Source: Cecembia rubra | GTDB lineage: Bacteria > Bacteroidota > Bacteroidia > Cytophagales > Cyclobacteriaceae | DNA: 56,872 nt | Assembly: GCF_003014575.1 (NCBI RefSeq) | Contig: NZ_PYGF01000018.1 | Span: forward strand, 1 to 56,872 | Reading direction: 5' to 3' | In this document: in pieces, positions 51,595 to 56,872 of the stretch | How the letters are laid out: every line of letters begins with the position of its first letter | Numbering within the stretch: the stretch's first letter is position 1 | The notes under the pieces: model-generated | What the model was told of the DNA's origin: nothing | Databases searched by the model: none | Seen by the model: the letters and a program-made list of their open reading frames with translations, nothing else | Made by a program: the position numbers and the translations under genes

Positions 51595-51706
51595 TTCGTT
51601 TAAAATTTTAAGTTAGAAATTGATTAATAGCCCGGCCAGACTCCTAGCAATTAAAAAAAAAATGAGATATCAAATAGTTACCTGTTTAATTTTTACGTTG
51701 CCGCAA

Positions 51707-51850
51707 CTATCTATTAATTTTTAAAAGCCCAAACTCTTTCGCAAAGTAACTTAAAATCACATTAGCCCCGGCGCACTTGATACTGAGGAGACTTTCCAGC
51801 ATGGCCCTTTCTCCATCTATCGAACCACGTTCAGCTGAAGGTTTAATGAT
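51707..51850 (-). pseudogene. hemB: hemB 3'-end relic (porphobilinogen synthase fragment)
   Basis: On the minus strand this frame reads IIKPSAERGSIDGERAMLES, then LLSIKCAGANVILSYFAKEF, then GLLKINR and a TAG stop at 51707. This matches the C-terminus of porphobilinogen synthase (typically MIKAAAERGWIDG...LESLLSIKRAGADxILTYFAKE). Upstream of 51850 the similarity stops abruptly and the frame closes. Only about 47 codons remain, so it is a fragment. A functional hemB must exist elsewhere, since the rest of the heme pathway (hemC, hemE) is intact here. It may mark an old recombination or integration junction. Confidence 0.72.
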
Positions 51851-51994
51851 TAAATTTATTTTTCTTTTTGTGCTTTTTATTTGTCTAGCTTCTAAACCTT
51901 GATGTCAATCTAACCTAGGACAGTACTTCTAAAACCTCCCTCTGAATACCTAAAACGACCTGCATATAATTTTGAGACCAAATTCAGAGAAGAA

Positions 51995-52660
51995 TTAGTA
52001 CATTATTAAACCGAATGTTACTACTTCATTCCACCCCTGGTCGGTTCTTTTATAGATTGAAATAGCATTACTTCCTGAACCTATACCCCAATGATAGGAA
52101 ACATACGACCTGTATAGGAAACAAAATCGATCTGCTTCGCCAAAAAATACTGGTTTTGAGATTTCATAGAATTCCAAAAACCGTAACTTATCTTCCTTGA
52201 GGCTATCCGTTTGTGACAAGAGAGCCTGATGAATATACTTCCGGTCCAAAAGCTGTATGCCGCTGGATAAATAGCTTTTTTGGAATGTGTACTTTTCAAA
52301 AGACTCTTGTAAAACCTTTTGAAACTCATCTCCTCCACTAAACACATCGAGTACAGACATATTCTTCACCCTGGTAGAATACCTATTGGAATTCTGCTGA
52401 AATTAATGCCAATGGTACAAATTTCGCATTCCAATCATGCTTGATTCAGGCAACTTACCTCTCCAATCAAACACAGCTTCCTCAACCAAAAAGAATATCG
52501 TATCTCTTTCAATTAATGGAAGATAAAGAAAATTGATAAATTCGTGTATTTGTGTGGTGTCTTCTCTCGACCCTTCTAATCCAGTCTCAGTATCATCTTT
52601 GGTAGTTTTACCACAGGAAATCAAAAGGCTGACAAGGAATAAGTAACTAAAAACCCTCAT
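51995..52660 (-). pseudogene. Array lipoprotein (putative immunity) interrupted by one TAA codon
   Basis: One frame of 222 codons from the ATG at 52660 (signal RVFSYLFLVSLLISC, lipobox LISC) to 51995, broken by a single in-frame TAA at 52403-52405. Before the stop the chain contains LIERDTIFFLVEEAVFDWRG; after it, LRFLEFYEISKPVFFGEADRF and the ending GWNEVVTFGLIMY. Both halves align with the intact family member at 52893-53504 (SVYLIQDAVLDWEG; FRYYEKLSKPIFTKNYRYA). Thus it is a full-length family member with one nonsense mutation. Two shorter proteins could still be made. Confidence 0.7.
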
Positions 52661-52683
52661 AAATATTAACATGCTTTTTTGCC

Positions 52684-52767
52684 TTAAGGAGTGGTCCCTT
52701 GATATGTGGTCATCAAAAAATCTTCAATACTTAATTGTTTGATGCAAGAAACTCCTTCTCTCAATGT
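52684..52767 (-). other. Short open tail upstream of the broken lipoprotein
   Basis: A frame ending at a TAA (52684) reads KKTLREGVSCIKQLSIEDFL then MTTYQGTTP. It lies 23 nt before the lipoprotein start at 52660, the same relative place as the zincin C-terminal tail before the other lipoproteins. It might be the end of another effector domain, but it is short and unrecognised. Confidence 0.25.
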
Positions 52768-52840
52768 CTTTTTTTAACAATCTAAATAAAATGGCTTGAA
52801 CAAACAAACGATTTAGTTGTTCCAGATTTCACTTCTGATA

Positions 52841-52875
52841 TATTCAAGCCTCAAGGCAACTTTGAGGCTTGAATA
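52841..52875 (-). terminator. Perfect 14-bp hairpin after the intact array lipoprotein
   Basis: TATTCAAGCCTCAA (52841-52854) pairs perfectly with 52862-52875 around a 7-nt loop, 17 nt after the stop codon at 52893. No T run follows on the minus strand, so it may be a protective 3' hairpin more than an intrinsic terminator. Confidence 0.55.
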
Positions 52876-52892
52876 GCTGTAGATAGCTCCTA

Positions 52893-53504
52893 TCAAACCA
52901 GATAGAAGTTCTGCCCAGCAATCGGTTTCCATGTACCATCTATTTTTTCATAAATAGTCAAAACTGGCCCAACACAAAGGATTGGAAAACAAACCGATTG
53001 CCTGTATATTATTGCGTACCTATAGTTTTTGGTGAAAATGGGTTTTGATAATTTTTCATAATACCTAAACTTGTCCATTTCCTCGGTAATATATATTGGG
53101 CCACCTCTCTTTACATTTTCTTCTAAGGAAGCAATCATTTTGTCAATCCTTTCCTTAGCTACAAGACTAATCTGCGGATGTAGCTGAGTAGGCAAAAACT
53201 TATAGGTTTTACCAATTTCATTGCATATAAGCTCGACATCTTTTTCGGTGTATATGGTTGATACTTCTATTTTATTAAATGAGTTGCTCCCCATAAAATC
53301 TTCTAACCATTCAAAGTCACATTGTGAACCCTCCAGGTATCCTTCCCAATCCAATACGGCATCTTGTATAAGATAGACGGAATCGCCTCTTACAACATCC
53401 CTTTCGAAAATAGCCCCAAGTAAGGACGCAATCTCTTCCTGCTCCTTAGTTTGACAGGACGCACATCCAATAACTACAATGAGTACTTTTATTAATGTTT
53501 TCAT
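52893..53504 (-). CDS. Array lipoprotein, intact (putative immunity protein)
   Basis: About 203 residues from the ATG at 53504 (KTLIKVLIVVIGCASC, lipobox GCASC); a GTG nine nt upstream is in frame but overlaps the preceding stop. Unrecognised family. Shared features with its paralogs at 51995, 53792 and 54579: lipoprotein signal; SVYLIQDAVLDWEG block; a mid-helix TEKDVELICNEIGKTYKF; a C-terminal YYEKLSKPIFTKNYRYAIIY block; ending in a strand pair (LTIYEKIDGTWKPI...FYLV). It starts 1 nt after the stop of the headless zincin tail, which suggests an effector/immunity-like pairing. That function is inference. Confidence 0.8.
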   Translation of the reverse strand: MKTLIKVLIVVIGCASCQTKEQEEIASLLGAIFERDVVRGDSVYLIQDAVLDWEGYLEGSQCDFEWLEDFMGSNSFNKIEVSTIYTEKDVELICNEIGKTYKFLPTQLHPQISLVAKERIDKMIASLEENVKRGGPIYITEEMDKFRYYEKLSKPIFTKNYRYAIIYRQSVCFPILCVGPVLTIYEKIDGTWKPIAGQNFYLV

Positions 53505-53505
53505 A

Positions 53506-53783
53506 TCAATCACATGCTTTCAAAGCCTTAGGTGCCGTTACAATATTAGTATAACCACCATTGGAATTGTTTACAGCTCTAACGACTGACTCACCCTTAA
53601 TCTCCGCATTAATTCTATCTTTTATCCTGTTTTGTTCAGCTATAGTTTTGGAGTTTTTGAAAACATCAGTTTCAGTCAGACCACCCCAGACCATGTCCTT
53701 GAAAAACTGATCCCCAAGGGTATTTACGTTATAACCCACACTCGAAGCATAGTTTCTCAGTTCGGTGGCGATATTCCCCAATG
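53506..53783 (-). pseudogene. Headless copy of the zincin C-terminal region
   Basis: This frame carries IATELRNYASSVGYNVNTLG and DQFFKDMVWGGLTETDVFK, ending KALKACD. It aligns closely with the C-terminus of the full-length gene at 55199 (IATELRNYAAGAGYNVNTLG, DQFFKDMAWGGLHETNLFK, ending GITACD). Nucleotide identity is also high, so the duplication is fairly recent. The HExxH part is missing, and the copy begins abruptly right after the stop of the pseudogene at 53792. No start codon or signal peptide belongs to it; the open frame extends to 53895 only through the shadow of its neighbour. It is best read as an orphan effector tip. Confidence 0.75.
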
Positions 53784-53791
53784 ATTCTAAT

Positions 53792-54381
53792 CTATACCAA
53801 CATAAGCGTAATTGTAAAATAGTGTGTCCAATCGCCGTCATCCTTCTTGTAGACAGAGAAATGGGGACCTTCTCTCGAGATGTACAAGAACGCATACCTG
53901 TATCCTTGCAAGAAGACCGGTTTGGAAATCGCCTTGTACTTCATGTATTTTCTCAGTTCCATATCTAGTTCGACTATTTCCGGTTCGCCGAGATGTTTGT
54001 AAAACGCCTCCACAATACTGTCATACCGACTCCTATCCGGAGAGACATGTATCCCCTCCGGAAACATCTCCTTACGGAACCTGTAGGGTTCTCTCCCCTC
54101 CCTGTAAATCTTTTCGACAACCTCCAGTGTAAAAATATCTTTAGTCGACACTTTATGGTGAAAATCGCTTTACAGGCTCAGGATTCCTTCGGCCGAACAA
54201 GAATCAAGCCAAGGAACTTCCCAGTTAGTTTCTGCATCCTCAAACAAAATGACTTTGCGACCAGCGCCAACTCCTTTTGGAACACGGCGGTCATCAAGGC
54301 TTTGATCTCCCTCTCTTCCCTCGTTGTGCAGCCCAGGCATGTCAAGGTAACTATTCCAATGATGAAGATATAAGGTTTCAT
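53792..54381 (-). pseudogene. Array lipoprotein with a frameshift and a stop codon
   Basis: It starts at the ATG at 54381 with a lipoprotein signal (KPYIFIIGIVTLTCLGC) and reads REIKALMTAVFQKELA. The frame then shifts near 54255; in the new frame it continues GRKVILFEDAETNWEVPWLD to a TAA at about 54171. The same frame resumes as STKDIFTLEVVEKIYREG and runs to YKAISKPVFLQGYRYAFLYI and the end TLMLV at 53792. Order and motifs match the family (SVYLIQDAVLDWEG; LSKPIFTKNYRYAIIY). At least one frameshift and one nonsense mutation make it a pseudogene. Confidence 0.72.
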
Positions 54382-54444
54382 TTTATTCACAGGCTTTCTA
54401 CCCTCTCGGAATTGCTCCATAGTAGTTTTTGTTATAGAGTTCGG

Positions 54445-54578
54445 GTTCTATTCAGTTGGTAATCCTACTTCAAGCCAGGGAATTCCTTACGGTATCATCA
54501 TCTTTTCTATGAATAATACAATCTACTAACTCCCCCTCAATTAATGTAACTTTACGTCCATCATCAGCCCACTTTGGT
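54445..54578 (-). pseudogene. Degraded fragment of the array lipoprotein family
   Basis: Right after the stop of the lipoprotein gene at 54579, the minus strand encodes KWADDGRKVTLIEGELVDCI, then IHRKDDDTVRNSLA and a stop. An alternative frame gives GIPWLEVGLPTE. Compare GRKVILFEDAETNWEVPWLD in the neighbouring pseudogene: the same block, in the same order, split by a frameshift. There is no signal peptide or C-terminal block left. It is a relic only. Confidence 0.5.
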
Positions 54579-55187
54579 TTATGTCATCATCAGCATCTGG
54601 GATAATATCAACTTCCATTCTCCATCATCGCATTTTTCAAAAAACAAAAGTGATGTACCGCCATCGATCATTGGAGCTGAGATGGTAAACCTTTCGTAAT
54701 ACACAAACGCATATTTGTAGCTTTGAAAAAACACTGGTCTTGAGAAACTATACCAAGCTATTCCCCCAATCTCTGGTGTCTGCCCATCAACTCTAAATTT
54801 TTCAAGTAACCCCTGGATATACTCATACGGAACAATCGATACATCTTCGGGAACATGTTTCTGGCTAAATCGGAAATCGACTACGCTTTCTCTGCATAAC
54901 TTCTCGTAATCCGATTCGGATAAAAAGTCCGATTCGAAATTTTCTGACTTAAATAATCCCAGCTCCAATTTGTTGTTCATTATCAAATCCCCAAGGATAC
55001 AGGAATCCAAACCCGCCCTCTCTATCCAGTCAGTCACGGCTTGATTTGAAACAAGTACTGTGTCGACAATGTGGTTCGCCTCTCCTGCCACCAAGGATTT
55101 CATTAAAAGCCTGGTCTCCTTCACCTCCCTGTCAGTGCATGAAAGCATTAAGAACAGAGAAAATACCATGAATATAAATCTTTTCAT
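54579..55187 (-). CDS. Array lipoprotein directly after the zincin gene (putative immunity protein)
   Basis: About 202 residues from the ATG at 55187 (KRFIFMVFSLFLMLSC, lipobox LMLSC); a frame extension to 55208 overlaps the zincin stop. Unknown family shared with the downstream copies: VDTVLVSNQAVTDWIERA block, LSESDYEKLCRESVVDFRF helix, WYSFSRPVFFQSYKYAFVYY block, and a final strand pair ending SQMLMMT. It begins 11 nt after the stop of the zincin gene and looks translationally linked to it. By position it is the best candidate for the cognate inhibitor/immunity protein. Confidence 0.8.
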   Translation of the reverse strand: MKRFIFMVFSLFLMLSCTDREVKETRLLMKSLVAGEANHIVDTVLVSNQAVTDWIERAGLDSCILGDLIMNNKLELGLFKSENFESDFLSESDYEKLCRESVVDFRFSQKHVPEDVSIVPYEYIQGLLEKFRVDGQTPEIGGIAWYSFSRPVFFQSYKYAFVYYERFTISAPMIDGGTSLLFFEKCDDGEWKLILSQMLMMT

Positions 55188-55198
55188 AAAACACAAAT

Positions 55199-56260
55199 TC
55201 AATCGCATGCTGTAATACCAATTGGCGATGCACTGCTACTCCCATAGGTATGAGATCCGCCCGTCAATTCAGCTTTTACCCTGGCATTGATTCTATTTTG
55301 CTCAGAAATTGGTTTTGCTTTAAACAGGTTCGTTTCGTGAAGCCCTCCCCAGGCCATATCCTTGAAAAACTGATCTCCCAGGGTGTTTACGTTATATCCC
55401 GCACCCGCAGCGTAGTTTCTCAGCTCGGTGGCGATATCGTTCAGGAACTTTGTTTCGACATACAGGTTATGATGTGCGGGATTTAAATTATTCCCCCCGT
55501 ATTTGCTGATATAGTTGTTTAGTAAGCAGTTCAGGTCACAATCTGACGGGTAGTTCTGTTCAAATATCAAATAAGCGTGCAGTGTCTCATGTAACATGGT
55601 CCTAGCAAACGAAAGGTCTGTTGCGTTTTGATTCACGGATTGGCTGATGGTGATGGTAGCCCATCCGTCTTGGATGTTTTTACTAGTACAAGCTGTTGCC
55701 CCTAGCGGACATGTACCGTATTGAAATTTCACATTATAATTTCCAGGTACTGGTTGATTTCTGTTAAATTTTTCAAATATTCTTTTGAATTCTTGCTGTG
55801 ATGAACCTATCAATTTTTTAATAATATCTTTATGACAATCAGATAAAACTTCCATATCAATTTCCTCCTCCTCTTCGGTCTCTAATCCATTTCCACCTAC
55901 TCCACCATTTTGTCCATCATCCAAGCAAGCGTCTTGGGTATTTCCTTCGCAACTTGATCCGCAAGTCGTATGACTGTACTCTTCACAGCCATTACTATAT
56001 ACCCAATACCAGTCTATGCAATTTTCAAAATTGAAATTTGAAATATCTGTGTTTGATTGGAGAAAACGGTCTAAGGATCGCTCAACTGACAATCCGTTTG
56101 CTTGAAGACCATCGACAAGACTAGAAGCAAAATCAGACCATAAATAGGTTACTTTGGGAGATTTTATGCCATTCAGAAAGCCCTCGATTAAAATATCTTC
56201 ATTGATTAGCAGCAAGTTTTCCTCTTTGGTGGACATTTCTAAAACACCACCTCTAATCAC
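55199..56260 (-). CDS. Zincin-like effector domain protein, C-terminal part of a frameshifted lipoprotein gene
   Basis: 353 residues from a GTG at 56260, or fewer from the ATG at 56236. Order: a beta-rich N-terminal part, CIDWYWVYSNGCEEYSHTTC with several Cys, an acidic linker ETEEEEEIDME, then a metallopeptidase-like domain with HETLHAYL (HExxH, around residue 240), a later AHHNLYVETKFLNDIATEL that could supply the third ligand, and the tail GDQFFKDMAWGGLHETNLFK. Reading upstream in this frame gives FDASGQVIRGGVLEMSTKEE, which joins to the lipoprotein frame 56257-56616 if one base is restored. So this is the major part of one broken gene. Confidence 0.78.
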   Translation of the reverse strand: MIRGGVLEMSTKEENLLLINEDILIEGFLNGIKSPKVTYLWSDFASSLVDGLQANGLSVERSLDRFLQSNTDISNFNFENCIDWYWVYSNGCEEYSHTTCGSSCEGNTQDACLDDGQNGGVGGNGLETEEEEEIDMEVLSDCHKDIIKKLIGSSQQEFKRIFEKFNRNQPVPGNYNVKFQYGTCPLGATACTSKNIQDGWATITISQSVNQNATDLSFARTMLHETLHAYLIFEQNYPSDCDLNCLLNNYISKYGGNNLNPAHHNLYVETKFLNDIATELRNYAAGAGYNVNTLGDQFFKDMAWGGLHETNLFKAKPISEQNRINARVKAELTGGSHTYGSSSASPIGITACD

Positions 56261-56616
56261 TTGGCCGCTAGCATCAAATTAAATACTATTCTGCGTAGAT
56301 ATTCATGTGAATAGGTTGCCTGTACTTTTCTATGGGCAGCTACTATTAAAATCTGCTCATCAACTAGATACTTTGAACTTTCCCAATATGGATAAACTTC
56401 AAGTTCTGCCTGTATTCTTGCATACATGCTCCCTTGGGTTGTTTTTTCTTGATTATAGTAATCCTTTGACTTTGAAAGTGGGTCTGCCACCTCTAATTGT
56501 GCGGGAGTCTCAATTTCATTGAGCGTACAGGACCAAAATGAGATTAGCGCTAAAAAGATTAGACTAAATGATAGTAAATGTGTGTGTGGGGGGGAGGGGG
56601 TGTTTTTTAGTTTCAT
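56257..56616 (-). CDS. Lipoprotein head of the frameshifted zincin gene
   Basis: 119 residues from the ATG at 56616. The signal peptide (LLSFSLIFLALISFWSC) ends in the lipobox FWSC. The region after it (KSKDYYNQEK, ELEVYPYWESSKYLVDEQIL) resembles the N-terminal part of large Bacteroidota lipoproteins. The frame ends EYLRRIVFNLMLAAK and overlaps the next frame by 4 nt (GTGA). Adding one T in the run near 56275-56278 gives LRRIVFNFDASGQVIRGGVL, a smooth join. The coding DNA after the start contains (CA)5, C7, C5 and A6 tracts, so the signal region looks prone to slippage. It could still be made alone. Confidence 0.68.
   Translation of the reverse strand: MKLKNTPSPPHTHLLSFSLIFLALISFWSCTLNEIETPAQLEVADPLSKSKDYYNQEKTTQGSMYARIQAELEVYPYWESSKYLVDEQILIVAAHRKVQATYSHEYLRRIVFNLMLAAK
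56578..56608 (-). repeat. Simple-sequence tracts inside the signal-peptide coding region
   Basis: Plus-strand view: (TG)5 at 56579-56588, G7 at 56588-56594, A, G5 at 56596-56600, TG, T6 at 56603-56608. They lie between the ATG (56616) and the hydrophobic core of the lipoprotein signal. Such tracts can change length by slipped-strand mispairing. Confidence 0.7.
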
Positions 56617-56654
56617 AGTGAAATTGGTTAGTTTCAAAGGAAAGGATTATAGTT

Positions 56655-56686
56655 GACAAAAAAAATACCCAACATTGGGTATTTTT
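56655..56686 (-). terminator. Strong terminator for a minus-strand transcript from the right
   Basis: Perfect 12-bp stem AAAAATACCCAA/TTGGGTATTTTT (56661-56672 with 56675-56686) with a very short loop and, on the minus strand, a run of eight T. It lies upstream of the zincin gene, so it must end a transcript coming from beyond 56690. Confidence 0.85.
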
Positions 56687-56853
56687 GGGACTATGACAAA
56701 AACTGTGTAAGTTGGTTTCACTACTTACGAAGTTAAAGTTATACCTCGAAGTTCTCTGTGTGATTTAGAAGAAATCGCACGGGGAATTTGAGGAACCCGC
56801 GGTAGGCGAATACCCGATCTGTGTGCAGACAATTTCTTACCTTTAACACACAG
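56687..56853 (-). ncRNA. Candidate structured non-coding RNA (unassigned)
   Basis: Minus strand, ending in the terminator at 56655-56686. A CATTTTTG box (56858-56865), one base from TAnnTTTG, precedes it. Visible pairings: CTGTGTG (56847-56853) with CACACAG (56819-56825) or with TACACAG (56703-56709) as an end-to-end closing stem; CGCGGG (56796-56801) with CCCGTG (56778-56783), whose G-U pair works only for the minus-strand RNA; GTAAGT with ACTTAC (56723-56728/56707-56712). The size is about 190-200 nt. A 6S-like RNA is one possibility. A frame open from the window edge to 56725 is a rival explanation. Confidence 0.4.
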
Positions 56854-56872
56854 ATTGCAAAAATGAAAAAAG

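Noticed and set aside
53783-53895. Upstream part of the open frame containing the headless zincin tail
   Set aside because: It is antiparallel-frame shadow of the end of the lipoprotein pseudogene; similarity to the zincin begins only near 53783.
56863-56872. ATGAAAAAAG at the right edge as the start of a plus-strand gene
   Set aside because: Only ten bases are visible, and the terminator orientation favours a minus-strand transcript here.
1-56872. CRISPR arrays, insertion sequences with transposases and integrases
   Set aside because: I saw no regularly spaced repeats and no transposase or integrase motifs. tRNA genes were also looked for in the intergenic regions without success.

Overview
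This 56.9 kb window looks like chromosomal DNA of a Bacteroidota bacterium, most likely order Cytophagales and near Cyclobacteriaceae (Algoriphagus/Cecembia-like; the family is inference). The signs are TAnnTTTG-type -7 boxes, AT-rich intergenic DNA, many short lipoproteins, Gfo/Idh/MocA oxidoreductases paired with DUF1080 proteins, a DUF4293 protein, a four-helix-bundle S23 protein, and an extra GroES-like protein beside dnaK. The left edge is the first bases of a 16S rRNA gene on the minus strand, with its leader and promoter.

Layout. 0.4-3.2 kb: minus-strand operon of a Tat-exported oxidoreductase and two DUF1080 lipoproteins. 3.2-8 kb: substrate-binding protein, M42 peptidase, S23-like protein and acyl-CoA carboxylase subunit, separated by degenerate intergenic repeats. 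8-12.5 kb: Ppx/GppA phosphatase, Ldh2-type dehydrogenase, a second oxidoreductase and a DUF4397 lipoprotein. 12.5-15.1 kb: cysE-cysM, an outer-membrane protein and a DivIC/FtsB-like protein. 15-20.7 kb: a large Asp-box propeller protein, a porin-like protein, a response regulator and a Na+-dependent transporter. 20.7-27.1 kb: a tightly packed minus-strand operon (GlmU-like, holB, RimB-like protease, rimK, hemC, cyclophilin, RmlD-like). 27-31.8 kb: Uma2 nuclease, L31, and a membrane protein/HTH regulator/DUF4153 locus with a repeated operator. 32-38.8 kb: Wzi-like protein, MsbA-like exporter, YifB and a trans-sulfuration enzyme. 38.9-46.8 kb: DUF4293, truA, MdlB-like exporter, several envelope proteins, hemE and a MOSC protein. 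47-50 kb: dnaK and a GroES-like gene, with a CIRCE-shaped inverted repeat upstream of dnaK.

The right end (about 50.1-56.7 kb, minus strand) is an accessory region. It holds a propeller lipoprotein with a broken small secreted-peptide gene, a relic of the 3' end of hemB, and an array that looks like a polymorphic effector/immunity locus. The array is headed by a lipoprotein with an HExxH zincin domain. That gene carries one frameshift and has simple-sequence tracts in its signal-peptide region. Behind it lie several diverged copies of a roughly 205-residue lipoprotein family. A second, headless copy of the zincin C-terminus is followed 1 nt later by another lipoprotein. At least two family members are pseudogenes and one more is a degraded fragment. 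The arrangement resembles the orphan toxin-tip/immunity modules of CDI and Rhs loci, but with lipoprotein partners. I consider it the most interesting system in the window. At the extreme right a structured, terminator-ended minus-strand element may be a non-coding RNA.
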